Origin: Vreelandella massiliensis
Lineage (GTDB): Bacteria; Pseudomonadota; Gammaproteobacteria; Pseudomonadales; Halomonadaceae
Length of the DNA: 64,000 nucleotides
Assembly (NCBI RefSeq): GCF_900155385.1
Contig: NZ_LT699746.1
Location: forward strand, 1-64,000
Reading direction: 5' to 3'
Position 1 is the stretch's first letter. The number at the start of each line of letters is the position of its first letter. Both the position numbers and the translations under genes were made by a program. Shown here one piece after another: positions 17,632 through 26,837 of the stretch. Below the pieces are notes generated by a model. It was not told the DNA's origin. It saw only the letters and a program-made list of their open reading frames with translations, and searched no databases.

Positions 17632-17721
17632 AACCAGCGGCGCCGCTGAAGGCGGGATTTTTAGGGAGTCGCGTTGAGCAATAAGCCGCGCATCCTACGC
17701 ATCGACGCGTAGCGTGATGCG

Positions 17722-18165
17722 CTAGTCGAGCGGCTGCCCGAGCTTGCGAGGGTCGTCCTGGTTTTCGATATAGCGCAGCAGTGTCTCGATATTGGCCCGC
17801 CCGCCCACGCTAATCAGCGCGTAAGCGCGGTTCCAGAAGTACGGCTTCCAGTAATAAGGCGCCAACTCGTTGGCAAACTCTTTACGCATTCGCCGGGCGG
17901 TGACCGATTTTAGGTTTTTGACCAGATCAGATGGTTTGACCGTGGGCGGTGTCTCAAATAGTAAATGCACATGATCCGCCTCGCCGCCAAATTCAACTAG
18001 CTCGCAGTCCCACTGATGCAGCAAGTCGCGCAAGATCATTTCGATGCGGTCGAGCATGGGACCCGTCAAGCATTGATGCCGATACTTCATTGATAACACC
18101 AAATGATAATACAGCCTGTAAGCACTATGACTACGGGTTCTCAGGCTTGAAGTTTCCATTTTCAT
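17722..18165 (-). CDS. tnpA: IS200/IS605 Y1 transposase TnpA
   Basis: A 147-residue single-strand DNA transposase. The HUH metal-binding motif is DHVHLLFE (about residues 64-71) and the catalytic tyrosine is in LLRYIENQ (about 132). The N-terminus YRLYYHLVLSMKYRHQCL and the VKNLKSVTARRMRKEF and NRAYALISVGG blocks are canonical. Length is normal for the family and all key residues are present, so it is probably active and could mobilise TnpA-less relatives on the same plasmid. The ATG at 18165 is chosen after GTG context inspection. Confidence 0.95.
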   Translation of the reverse strand: MKMETSSLRTRSHSAYRLYYHLVLSMKYRHQCLTGPMLDRIEMILRDLLHQWDCELVEFGGEADHVHLLFETPPTVKPSDLVKNLKSVTARRMRKEFANELAPYYWKPYFWNRAYALISVGGRANIETLLRYIENQDDPRKLGQPLD

Positions 18166-18181
18166 CACCTACGATTTGATT

Positions 18182-19519
18182 ATGAAAACCAAGATGATAC
18201 GCACCGACAAGTGGCCGCTGCAAGCCACCCCACACCAGCAACAGTTGATGCGGAATACACGGGAGGAATACCGTGCGTTTTGTCGGGCGTTATCGGTCGT
18301 GGTGTTAAATAACTGGCCTACCTTGCAACAAGCACCCAGCTTTGCGGCAGCGGTCGAGCGGTTGATTCATCCCACCCAAAAGAACCCATCCCCTCGCCAT
18401 CACTATTTTGCTCAACGGTTCTACAAGTTCCCGTCATATCTACGCCGCGCGGCTATCGAGTTTGTGAAAGGGCAAGTGTCCAGTTATCTCACTCGCTACC
18501 GCGAATGGCAGAGCGGACAGCGAAAGCGCCGGGATGCTAATCCACCGCGTTTTAATCCGGTTGCTGGCTGCTATCCGGTGATGTATCGCGGGCAACTGGT
18601 CAAGTTTGATGCGAACTTCACCACGGCCAGCCTGAAGTTGTGGGACGGCAAGGAGTGGCTGTGGCACAACGTCTCCATCAAGGCGGTGCGCAAGCGTCAC
18701 CTTCTAGGCGCTGTGAAATCGCCCACATTGGTACTCAATCGGCACTGCCATTTGGCGGTGCCGGTGGAAATAACACCTGAACGGCTCCCCGATCAACGGC
18801 GCGTGTGCGCCGTGGATGTCGGGATCAATACGCTGGCCACGGCCAGCATCGTTTCATCCAACGGCACTGTCGCCGCGAGGCGGTTCTTCCACCCCGCAGC
18901 GGACATAGACCGTCGTGATAAACGCGCCGCGATCATTCGTGGCAAAGCGCGCAAGTCCGGCAAGCTATCAAAAGGCTTTGGTCGCCAGTGGTACCGGAAG
19001 GTGCAGCGTATTAACGACAACATGGCGCAGCAGGTATCACGCCAACTGGTAGATTTTGCCTTGGCCGCTGGCGCTGATGTCATCGTGCTGGAAGACCTGA
19101 AAGGCTGGCGCCCGAAGGCCGGTAAGAAACGTTCAGGTTTGCGCCAGCGCTTCCACCAATGGCTGCATCGGCGCCTCGCCACACTGGTCGAGCAGAAGAT
19201 GCGCGAGGCCGGTGGCAGGGTTGTTTACGTCTATGCGCGCGGCACATCATCCTGGGCGTTTGATGGCTCTGGGCGCGTAACGCGCGATAAGAAACAGTAT
19301 GAACGTGCGACGTTTCCCAACGGCAAACACTATAACGCCGATCTTAACGCCAGCTACAACATTGGTGCCCGTTACTGGGCATGGAAACACAAACTGACCC
19401 GCCGAAAGGACGGGCAGGTGTCAGGTGGCAAACGCTCCCCTGGCTCACCGAGGACGCCGGTTATTACGCTCTCCACGTTGTGGCGGAGCGATGAAGCCCC
19501 GAATCAATGCGCCGCATGA
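18182..19519 (+). CDS. tnpB: TnpB (IS605 OrfB) RNA-guided nuclease homologue lacking a zinc ribbon
   Basis: A 445-residue TnpB/OrfB. The RuvC-like acidic positions are seen in CAVDVGINTLATAS, VIVLEDLKGWRPKAG and NADLNASYNIGARY. The region where most TnpB proteins carry two CxxC pairs instead reads VYARGTSSWAFDGSGRVTRD ... FPNGKHYNADLN, without cysteine. It is about 40% longer at its N-terminal half than minimal TnpB and resembles the copy at 31333-32664. TnpB family members cut DNA guided by an RNA from the element's right end; function without the ribbon is inferred. Confidence 0.9.
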   Translation: MKTKMIRTDKWPLQATPHQQQLMRNTREEYRAFCRALSVVVLNNWPTLQQAPSFAAAVERLIHPTQKNPSPRHHYFAQRFYKFPSYLRRAAIEFVKGQVSSYLTRYREWQSGQRKRRDANPPRFNPVAGCYPVMYRGQLVKFDANFTTASLKLWDGKEWLWHNVSIKAVRKRHLLGAVKSPTLVLNRHCHLAVPVEITPERLPDQRRVCAVDVGINTLATASIVSSNGTVAARRFFHPAADIDRRDKRAAIIRGKARKSGKLSKGFGRQWYRKVQRINDNMAQQVSRQLVDFALAAGADVIVLEDLKGWRPKAGKKRSGLRQRFHQWLHRRLATLVEQKMREAGGRVVYVYARGTSSWAFDGSGRVTRDKKQYERATFPNGKHYNADLNASYNIGARYWAWKHKLTRRKDGQVSGGKRSPGSPRTPVITLSTLWRSDEAPNQCAA

Positions 19520-19558
19520 TTCGTGGGTGCGTTCACGAAAGGCTGGATACGCCAAGAG

Positions 19559-19819
19559 TTAAGATCGTTCATCACGCCACTTACCCACGGCTAGGCTGAT
19601 AGCGGCATACAGGACGGCAGAGCCAATGCCTAATGGGATGATGCCTAATAATCGGGCTAGGCCGGTCGCTTGGTGGTAGCTGTTTGTGCCATTCGCACTT
19701 CCTATCGGCAAACCCAACAACACCATGATGCCAAAAGAGATCAAGAGGCCGACAAAGACAAGCAATGCCAGCCAGCCCTTTACGCGATTCCACCGGCTTT
19801 TATAGCTTTTCACTGGCAC
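19559..19819 (-). CDS. Small two-span membrane protein of the tra region
   Basis: An 86-residue basic protein with two predicted membrane segments (GWLALLVFVGLLISFGIMVL and ARLLGIIPLGIGSAVLYAAISL) separated by a short Gly/Asn/Ser loop. No family is recognised. It lies 2 bp after the DUF4400 gene and is the last gene before the IS605 insertion, so it is part of the traI-traD transcription unit. It may be an accessory protein for TraD or entry exclusion; this is a guess from position only. Confidence 0.7.
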   Translation of the reverse strand: MPVKSYKSRWNRVKGWLALLVFVGLLISFGIMVLLGLPIGSANGTNSYHQATGLARLLGIIPLGIGSAVLYAAISLAVGKWRDERS

Positions 19820-19821
19820 TC

Positions 19822-20451
19822 CTATAGACGCTTTTGGTAGTTCGCAATCGTCAGCCCCAGCATGACAGACGACAACATCATGCCTAGCGGAATCAACAAG
19901 GGATTGAGCGCAAGAGGCAATAGAAAGGCGATCAGCGTAATCTGTCCAATCAGAAATACCCCCCGAACCCCATAGCGGCTAACCACAGGTGAAGCATAAT
20001 CGAAGTTCGTCTGTTTGATCTTCCAGCGCATGACACCATCGAAAATCGCCGGAACCAACAAAATCAACAGGTAAGGCGCCCATAAAAGTGCCATCGCCAC
20101 GCGGGCATACACCTGATAGATCACCCGCATCATCGCGGCCAAGCGGTCTTCGGCCCACGCAAATATCGAGGTGCCCAAGTCTTCCATGCCACGGCTTTCT
20201 GTCCTTTGTTCTAGCGAGGGGATAACGTGGCTGTGCATCGCCTCATAAGCACCGGACTCGATCATCGACGTGTCATACCAGCGCTGAGCGGTATCGTGAA
20301 TCCACTGCTGCGTTTCAGTGCCTAACACCCGCTGCACTTTCACGGCTTCTTTTTCGATTACTTGTTCTGTCCATTCACCAGGCACCAGCGTCAGAATCAG
20401 TAGCAGCTGCACGGCAAAGATGATCAAAATAGTGCCAAACGATAACTTCAT
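19822..20451 (-). CDS. DUF4400 integral membrane protein downstream of traD
   Basis: A 209-residue membrane protein with an N-terminal hydrophobic anchor (TILIIFAVQLLLILTLV), a soluble central stretch containing a WYDTSMIESGAYEAM block, and two or three C-terminal membrane spans (VAMALLWAPYLLILLVPAIFD, GVFLIGQITLIAFLLPLAL, LIPLGMMLSSVMLGLTI). Proteins of this kind directly follow traD in SXT/R391 and IncA/C-like elements; their exact role is not established. It starts 15 bp after traD with a GGAGAG site. Confidence 0.78.
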   Translation of the reverse strand: MKLSFGTILIIFAVQLLLILTLVPGEWTEQVIEKEAVKVQRVLGTETQQWIHDTAQRWYDTSMIESGAYEAMHSHVIPSLEQRTESRGMEDLGTSIFAWAEDRLAAMMRVIYQVYARVAMALLWAPYLLILLVPAIFDGVMRWKIKQTNFDYASPVVSRYGVRGVFLIGQITLIAFLLPLALNPLLIPLGMMLSSVMLGLTIANYQKRL

Positions 20452-20465
20452 GGCGGCCTCTCCTT

Positions 20466-23261
20466 TTAATGGTCATCCGAAATCAAAATCGGGAGGCGGC
20501 CTTTGATCAGCTTGCCGCCGCTGATATTACCGATGAACTCCAAGTTGGGGAGCATTCCCAATAGCTGCGGTGGGAAAAGCTCGCTTTCTTCTTCCATGAG
20601 GCGTTCACCCTGGTTGCCACCATGAAGTACCGGCTCGTCACCGTGGGTATTTTGGCCCTGAGTACGCATGACGTATTGCACCCGCGTTGTGGGGAAGCCT
20701 TTGACGATATATTCCTGCGTATCGGCGTCTTTAACGCGCAGCGCCAGCGTGTTGTTGATGTTGCCAAGCACCTGAAGCGCTTTGTCCTGACTTCCCATGC
20801 GAGCGGCAAAATCAGCAAACGTCTGCGTTGCCACAAAGAGGCGGAACTTCGATCCGCGCCCCTTGTTCAGTAGCGTAATAAGAGAATCCGAAATCACTTC
20901 GGCGGCTTCATCGACAAACAGATTGACCGGCTTGTTATTGACCCCGTAGTTGTAGCGATCCCCTGCTACGGCGGTCAGATCAGCCAAGAACATCGAGCCG
21001 ATGGCGCTGGCCACGACATTATCCGTTAGAGAGTCCAGTCCAATGTACGCCACCATTGCTTCGTTGATGATCTTGCCGGTGTCCAGAATCTGACGGGTAT
21101 CGTCGATGTCTTCATAGTCAGGCGACAGCATCTTGCCCAGCTCGCCACTGGTGAGCATGTTCATAATCGGCAGGAGGTTGGCGACCATCTTGCTGAAGTG
21201 GGTGCCATCGTGCTCAAACATGGATAACAGCCCTTCCAGCTCGGTGCTGGGTTTTTCGGGCTGCACTTCTTCATAGTAAAACCGCGTCAGCATGAGAGCG
21301 CGTTGCTCAACCGTGCCTTTTTTGGCTTTATCGAGATAGGCTTTCGCCGTGGATTCCCAGCCGTCCATATTCGCGTCACAGTGCGCCGTGATGGCTTTAA
21401 TGACCAGACCAGCCGCCCCACCTTCCAGAAAGCGGCGTAGACGCACTAACGTTGGACGCTCATAGGCAATCATTAACCCTTGAGCAATGTTGTTTAGCGC
21501 TTGCCAGCCAAACGCGGTGAATGGGTCAGCGCCCGACTCCGATGGTATGAGCGCGGCGATCCGCGAGGCGATTTCCGTCACTCGCGTAAAATTGCGTAGA
21601 GGATCAATACGCACGGAGTCTTCAGGGAAGCCAGGGTGGAATGTCACCATCCTATCCGGCTGCCCTAATGCTTCACACGCCCGACGTGCATTGTCACGCA
21701 GTTCACGATCCCCTTTAGGGTCGATGATGATAACGGACTCGCCACGCAGAACCGCTTGACTGATCAATACATCGAACATCCGCGTGTTGTGCGTTGTGAT
21801 GTAGTTATCCGTGACGTAAAGATGGTCAGGATGATCAATATAAAGGCATTGAGTCTGCGTTTTGCGCGCAAACGTAATGGCTTTGACTTTGATTCGCGGC
21901 GAAAAAATGGGCGCATCCAGCAGCGGCAACGCATTAAGGGCATTCCGTAATCGAGAGGTGCTGACAAACTGGTGCAAGCGAGGATGCTGGATTGATAAAA
22001 CAGGCTGTTTCTCGTTTTCGCTGGTTGATAACCAGGCGGCACCGCCCAACGACCAAACAAGGGTTTGTGCCAGGGTGGCGACATCATCATTCTGGCAAGG
22101 CAGCCTCAACTCGCCGTTTTTGACCTGCCCTGCCGTATCGAGGATACCTGACAGCATCGCAGTGCGTTGGGCAATACTGCCTTTTAGGACGATTTCAGCA
22201 TCATCCAGCGGCCAGGGGGTGTCTTCGGGGCAACATGCCGGAAGCGGCACGCAAATTTCGGTGGTAGTGCTATCGGGTTGGTGCTCTAGGTCTGTGTGGC
22301 GCGACAACGTTTGAATGAGCTCATTATCATCGCAGTCGACCGTCAGTTGTGACCCACATTGGCTTAGGCTCGTATTCAGCATCATCAAGCTACCCACCAG
22401 ATACGGCTCCATGAGCGTATCCACGGGCATTTGTTCGACCGCCTCGGTTAGCGGAAGAAAGCATCGAGCACCGGCCACCATCCGTTTGCGCAAACAGTGG
22501 GTACTGATAATTTCTGCGTCGCCCTCGCTATCTCCATAAACAGGCCACAAGTGTTCGGCACAGGCTTGGGTGGTGCGACCATCGGCCAGGGTAATATCAA
22601 AAACAGACTTCCACCCTTGCGGATAAATCCCCGCCACGGTAGCGGTTCCCCCGCTTGGCACCGTAACGCTGTCGCCCTCTTTTACCTCCCCCATACGGCG
22701 CCAGCCTTGGAGCGTATGAACCTTGGCATCAAGCGGTTGGCATTTTCCGCTGCCGGTGGTGCCCACGATCAACGTGTGCCCTTCGGCATGTTTCAGGGGT
22801 TGATAGAGTTTTTCTTCTTTGGGTTCAACGCCATGAATCCAGGTCTGCCCAATGGGGGCTTCCGTATTTTTGGAGACGCGACGACGATCAAACTGCTCCG
22901 TAATCGACCAATCACGTTTGAGGATTTCAAAAGCCCGCTGACAATGGCGCTGCTCCCAATGAAAGCCATAACCTAGCCACATTTCATTTGTGCGCTTGGC
23001 AATGAGCTTTTGGAGTTCTGGCAGTTTGAGGAATGCAAGATCACGCCCGCCTAAGTGCTTCTGAAGACGCGAGAGCTTTACGGCTTTAGGGATATGGCGC
23101 ATTGCCATCACGCCGCAAATACCCATCATCCAGTAAAACGGCTGGGGCGGCATCGCACTCAGCATATTAACGCCATACGACACACCAGCCGCCCCCGCCC
23201 AAGACGTGCTGATGTAAAGTTCGTAGTTAGGCCGCCAGGGCATTTCGTAATTAACATCCAT
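20466..23261 (-). CDS. traD: Coupling protein TraD containing an in-frame intein
   Basis: A 931-residue precursor of the type IV coupling ATPase that hands the relaxase-DNA complex to the channel. The extein has N-terminal membrane anchoring, Walker A GTTGSGK-T (residues 167-173 plus 493), Walker B NLFVDEAAEVISD and KFRLFVATQTFADFA. Residues 174-492 are an intein inserted between the Walker A Lys and Thr; removal leaves 612 residues, the normal SXT-type TraD length. Without splicing the P-loop would be broken, so DNA transfer should depend on splicing. The start overlaps the traI stop by one base. Confidence 0.95.
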   Translation of the reverse strand: MDVNYEMPWRPNYELYISTSWAGAAGVSYGVNMLSAMPPQPFYWMMGICGVMAMRHIPKAVKLSRLQKHLGGRDLAFLKLPELQKLIAKRTNEMWLGYGFHWEQRHCQRAFEILKRDWSITEQFDRRRVSKNTEAPIGQTWIHGVEPKEEKLYQPLKHAEGHTLIVGTTGSGKCQPLDAKVHTLQGWRRMGEVKEGDSVTVPSGGTATVAGIYPQGWKSVFDITLADGRTTQACAEHLWPVYGDSEGDAEIISTHCLRKRMVAGARCFLPLTEAVEQMPVDTLMEPYLVGSLMMLNTSLSQCGSQLTVDCDDNELIQTLSRHTDLEHQPDSTTTEICVPLPACCPEDTPWPLDDAEIVLKGSIAQRTAMLSGILDTAGQVKNGELRLPCQNDDVATLAQTLVWSLGGAAWLSTSENEKQPVLSIQHPRLHQFVSTSRLRNALNALPLLDAPIFSPRIKVKAITFARKTQTQCLYIDHPDHLYVTDNYITTHNTRMFDVLISQAVLRGESVIIIDPKGDRELRDNARRACEALGQPDRMVTFHPGFPEDSVRIDPLRNFTRVTEIASRIAALIPSESGADPFTAFGWQALNNIAQGLMIAYERPTLVRLRRFLEGGAAGLVIKAITAHCDANMDGWESTAKAYLDKAKKGTVEQRALMLTRFYYEEVQPEKPSTELEGLLSMFEHDGTHFSKMVANLLPIMNMLTSGELGKMLSPDYEDIDDTRQILDTGKIINEAMVAYIGLDSLTDNVVASAIGSMFLADLTAVAGDRYNYGVNNKPVNLFVDEAAEVISDSLITLLNKGRGSKFRLFVATQTFADFAARMGSQDKALQVLGNINNTLALRVKDADTQEYIVKGFPTTRVQYVMRTQGQNTHGDEPVLHGGNQGERLMEEESELFPPQLLGMLPNLEFIGNISGGKLIKGRLPILISDDH
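21786..22742 (-). other. Intein in TraD Walker A, with degenerate LAGLIDADG endonuclease
   Basis: A 319-residue protein intron. Splicing residues are intact: Cys1 (CQPLDAKVHTL, block A), a block B with TQACAEHLWPV (His), block F HPDHLYVTDN and block G YITTHN with terminal His-Asn, followed by Thr as the +1 residue. The centre (about residues 111-260) has the spacing of a DOD homing endonuclease. However, the two LAGLIDADG helices read LVGSLMMLN and LSGILDTAG, and the catalytic acidic position is Leu in one and Ala in the other. The endonuclease is therefore probably inactive while splicing is probably retained. Confidence 0.92.
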
Positions 23262-26200
23262 TACTGATCTCCTGCTTTTTCATCGCTTGATTCGTCGATT
23301 GGCTTCACGAAGATTTGTCGATTGCGCCGCTCAATACCGTTTGCCTGTCCACTTCGCCGCATTTCTCGCTTGATAGCGGCGGGCGTCAGCGCGGGGTTTT
23401 CCTCACGAATATTCCCCAGCACGACATCGCTGATACGGCGCATATCGCCTTCGTGATGCAGCGTGGCGGTCAGCCAGCGGCCTCGCCCTCGACGCATCTG
23501 GTTGGCCAGCTCTTTCACCGCGTCTTCAGTGGTTTGAATACTGCTTGTTGGTAGGTCGTCGTCCTGCTCGTCGGTGACGGTTTCGGTTTGTTGTGCAGGC
23601 TTTGCGGTATCGGCTTTGCCAGGTGTCTGCGTGACCGCTTCATCCCGCCACCAAGACGCTTGACTGTCTTCACCAGCGGTAGCTTCATGGGAGGCTGGGG
23701 GTGTTTTAGCGCCCTTTGGCGCGGAGCTAGGCTTACTGGCCGCTTTACTCGCAGTCTTCACGGGCGCTTGGTGGTGACTGCTCTTAGACTGAGTTGCCTG
23801 ATAAGCCGCCGTTTTGCGCAGCGTTTTGATTAAACGCCTGACGGGCTTGCCATCGAGTGTTAGCCAATCAGAGGTAGTGGGTTCTGAAGACAGGAAATCC
23901 GTTTTCTGTAGCGCCAGCACAGCATTGTCATGGCTTAACCCCAGCGCTCTCGCTACGTTCGGCACGTTCACGCACACAGCGTCGTCAGTGGTGACATCCA
24001 CCCGTTCCCCCAGCGAACGTTTTTGATTGTCCAGCCCATCAAGCATCGCCTCGATCAATTCGGGATGCTGAGGCAGGCGTGGCTTGGTCTTTTTCTTAGG
24101 GGAGTTGAGGGAGCGCTTTTTAGGCGTCTGCTGCGCATGGGGTTTCTTTGCCTTGCTCGCCCGCGTCGGCATCAAGGCGTCACGGCGAGGCAGCGAGGTT
24201 TCCGTTTTCGCCGCCTCAGTCGCATCACTGCTATGCAGGTCGCGTGATTGTGTCAATGGCGAGCTACCCACCCCAGCCGCCCGTTCAGCGCTATCTTGCT
24301 TGCCAAGACGAGTCGCCAATGACGAAGAACGCCGGTTGGGCACATTGGCTTGCTTGCGTGATTTAGCGGGTTTGTTGTCCGGTTTGGCTGCCGCTGTACG
24401 CGGTGTCTTGTGGTTGCTTTCGTCACCTTCCGCACGTTTCGCCGTCGTCGCCGAGGCTTGGTCATTGTCGGCTTGGCGGGTTGATTTTGACGTTGCCTTG
24501 TCCTGGTCGCGGTCTTTGCCTGTGCTTTCGTGGCTGTGTTTCGTTGATGGCGATGGGGTATCCGCTTGCTGAGAGGCCCGTGTTGTTTCACTGGCTGCTG
24601 GATCAGCGGGCTCGTCGAATGGCTCGGACGTTTCATCGTTGTCATGCGACGGCGAAGTGGCGCGAGATAAATTTGCCATCAGCCCGCCAAGCGCGGGGGT
24701 GCTTTCGGTCGCGGGCGCTGGTGGGGCTTCCTCGTCTTCCTCGACTAATGCCGCGTATTCGTCCACGTCAGCGTCGTCTTCCATATCGAGTTCGATGCTG
24801 TCTGGTGCATCACTCTCGACTTCCGGCAGCTCCACCGCTGTCGATTCCGGTTCGTCGGAGGGTGACGTTGCCGCCGTGGGTGTAGCGGTATCCGCCTGTG
24901 GCGTTGTTGGAGTGGTATCACCTGCGTCCGATTGGGTTGGCGAATCTGAAGTCACCGCTGGGGTATTTTCAGCGTTGCCGTCACGGTGCTTCGCGGCACC
25001 TGCCTTCTTCGCCGCCTTGGTTTGGCGCTTCCGGCGGTTGGGAGTGTCATCAAGGGGTTTACCCAAAGGCCGTTTAAGCAGTTGTTGCCGTCCTGCACCC
25101 AGGGGTGAAGCCGTGGCGCTATCCGCGTCCTCTCGGCTCTCACTATCACGGGCGCTGGCATCATGCTTGTCGACTGATTCACTTTCCGTTTCGTCAGTCG
25201 ACGCTGTTGTTGCGGGTGTTTCGCTGCCCGTCTCCGGCTCTTGCGCGTCCGGCTCGCCGGACTGCTCTACTTCAGTGTCCGTGGCGTCTTGCTCACTATC
25301 GGCGGGGCGGTGAGCTTCGGTATGGCCGTTGGTTTCTTCGTCGGGCGCTTGGGCATCTTCTGTTGCCGCGCTTTCCGCATGATCATCTGACTCGGCAGTG
25401 TCCGTTTCGCCCTCGCAGGCTTGTCTGCCCTCGTCTTGGTCAGCATTTTCATCATCGGGATGCACAATCTCGATGCCATCCCAGCTAGGCGGCGGCGCCA
25501 CGCTGCTGTAAAGCAAATCGACCGGCACTTTAAGGGCGAGGAAGTCGATCTTTCCGATGCCGTTGCCTATGTTGATACCGTCAATTTTGACATGCCAATA
25601 CGGCAGCAAATCGACGCTATCGTTATCACTCACCACCCGCTGCCCCTCTGCAAGCTCCCGCTCCAACAGGATTTCGGCCAGGGATTCCGGCGATTGTGGG
25701 ATGCCTGGTATTTTGTCTTTAGCCAAGCGCTGGGTAATTTGCTTCACGGCGGGACGCCAGTTGATATAAACCCCGTCTTCCCCGATCCACAGCACGGCCC
25801 CAGCGGTATTCGCCTTCCATTCACCATCCGCTACCAGTGAGCGCATGGCACTGATGATGTAGCGCTCAGCGGCCACCCCAACGGCATGTTGATCAACGTG
25901 TCCAATATGTTGCTCTCGCAAGTCTTTTTCGACGCTGTTGCTGTCGGCCTGAATAATCAGCTTGCTTAGCGGTGTAGTGACGGAGAGCCCCGTTAGCGCG
26001 TCCATCAACGCTTCCGGCACCTCTTTCCCCGCCTCTTGCATGTACCCTTTCATATCAACGGTCATTAGCTGATACAGCGCATGAGGCGTATGACGTTCAT
26101 GCCGACCGTGACGATTGGCTGTCCAGCGCAGGTGATAGCGCTCGATCCCTAGCCGTGTCGCCCACTCGTAGATCGTGGGGTCGGTAAAGGTATTCCACTC

Positions 26201-26692
26201 ATGCTTTCCGTCTGGTGTGACAACGGTGACATCCGAGATCGGCTTACCCGCATCGTGGAACAACCCGCCCAAAAACGACGCCATACGCCAGCGCGGTTCC
26301 AGTGCTTTTGTCGCGCTTGGATATGATTGCCGCGTGAACACCACCGCTTCCGATGCCCGTGCAGCGTAAAAGCCCACTTCTAAACTGTGCCGAAACAAGC
26401 CTCCGGCACCGCGATGGTGATGGTTTTCCGACGCGGGCAGTAAGTGGACATATTCAGCAAAGCGGCTGATCACGGGCAAAACCAGCGTGTCGAACTCGTC
26501 GCCCAGCGCCAGCCCCTTGCGAATATCCGCAATCAGTGCGGATTGCGTTTCCATGATCTTGTCCGCACTCGCCACCGGCAGCCCCCGTGCAAACGGGGGA
26601 TAGCGTGGTATGTCGCTCTCGAAATCATCAATGGGGTGCGCTTTCGCCGCCGATGGCGCAAAACGCTTTAAGAGTTTGGTGACAAAGCCCAT
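23261..26692 (-). CDS. traI: MobH-family relaxase TraI
   Basis: An 1143-residue relaxase that nicks the transfer origin. The N-terminal MobH/TraI_2 domain (about 25-390) contains the His cluster ENHHHRGAGGLFRHSLEVGF (His 91-93 and 102) and the HD motif LGGLFHDAGKPISD (146-147). Residues about 420-1040 are very acidic, Ser/Thr/Pro/Ala/Gln-rich and probably disordered, broken by a winged-helix-like block near 900-960 (PRLPQHPELIEAMLDGL). A conserved C-terminal block (WLTATLHHEGDMRRISDVVL ... FVKPID) follows. It is several hundred residues longer than typical SXT TraI (716 aa) because of the disordered part. It leads the traI-traD unit. Confidence 0.9.
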   Translation of the reverse strand: MGFVTKLLKRFAPSAAKAHPIDDFESDIPRYPPFARGLPVASADKIMETQSALIADIRKGLALGDEFDTLVLPVISRFAEYVHLLPASENHHHRGAGGLFRHSLEVGFYAARASEAVVFTRQSYPSATKALEPRWRMASFLGGLFHDAGKPISDVTVVTPDGKHEWNTFTDPTIYEWATRLGIERYHLRWTANRHGRHERHTPHALYQLMTVDMKGYMQEAGKEVPEALMDALTGLSVTTPLSKLIIQADSNSVEKDLREQHIGHVDQHAVGVAAERYIISAMRSLVADGEWKANTAGAVLWIGEDGVYINWRPAVKQITQRLAKDKIPGIPQSPESLAEILLERELAEGQRVVSDNDSVDLLPYWHVKIDGINIGNGIGKIDFLALKVPVDLLYSSVAPPPSWDGIEIVHPDDENADQDEGRQACEGETDTAESDDHAESAATEDAQAPDEETNGHTEAHRPADSEQDATDTEVEQSGEPDAQEPETGSETPATTASTDETESESVDKHDASARDSESREDADSATASPLGAGRQQLLKRPLGKPLDDTPNRRKRQTKAAKKAGAAKHRDGNAENTPAVTSDSPTQSDAGDTTPTTPQADTATPTAATSPSDEPESTAVELPEVESDAPDSIELDMEDDADVDEYAALVEEDEEAPPAPATESTPALGGLMANLSRATSPSHDNDETSEPFDEPADPAASETTRASQQADTPSPSTKHSHESTGKDRDQDKATSKSTRQADNDQASATTAKRAEGDESNHKTPRTAAAKPDNKPAKSRKQANVPNRRSSSLATRLGKQDSAERAAGVGSSPLTQSRDLHSSDATEAAKTETSLPRRDALMPTRASKAKKPHAQQTPKKRSLNSPKKKTKPRLPQHPELIEAMLDGLDNQKRSLGERVDVTTDDAVCVNVPNVARALGLSHDNAVLALQKTDFLSSEPTTSDWLTLDGKPVRRLIKTLRKTAAYQATQSKSSHHQAPVKTASKAASKPSSAPKGAKTPPASHEATAGEDSQASWWRDEAVTQTPGKADTAKPAQQTETVTDEQDDDLPTSSIQTTEDAVKELANQMRRGRGRWLTATLHHEGDMRRISDVVLGNIREENPALTPAAIKREMRRSGQANGIERRNRQIFVKPIDESSDEKAGDQ

Positions 26693-26837
26693 ATCGCCTC
26701 CTTTCCCCCTAGTTTTTCACGACTTTTCCTCGCTCCTTGTAGCTAAAGGCTTAATTTTTGGCTGTTCAGCAGCCCTCGATGTTGGGTGATGCCTCATAAA
26801 CTGGCGAGAACGAGGTGTCTGCGCTGTCGCGCAGCCC
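26693..26837. promoter_or_regulatory. Divergent intergenic region between traI and a plus-strand operon
   Basis: About 145 bp separates the traI start (minus) from the first gene of the plus-strand operon and must hold promoters for one or both. A small hairpin GGCTG/CAGCC is visible near 26761-26775. No convincing promoter hexamers or origin-of-transfer nick motif could be identified by eye. Confidence 0.35.

Larger units (their letters stand above)
17695..19539. mobile_element. IS605-type element with divergent tnpA and tnpB
   Basis: An HUH tnpA (minus) and a tnpB (plus) start 16 bp apart and point outward, the IS605 arrangement. Subterminal hairpins typical of the family are present: CTACGC/GCGTAG at 17695-17712 beyond tnpA and TTCGTG/CACGAA at 19520-19539 beyond tnpB. 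True ends lie slightly outside these hairpins. The element separates traI-traD-DUF4400 from traLEKBV, so it may be polar on pilus genes unless traL has its own promoter. Confidence 0.85.

Noticed and set aside
24084-25488. Long plus-strand open frames opposite the traI acidic region
   Set aside because: They are antisense shadows of the GC-rich, low-complexity Ser/Thr/Asp/Ala codons of TraI and have no ribosome sites or protein-like composition.
26693-26837. Origin of transfer near traI
   Set aside because: Only a small 5-bp hairpin is visible; MobH origins are often far from the relaxase gene and no nick-site motif could be recognised.
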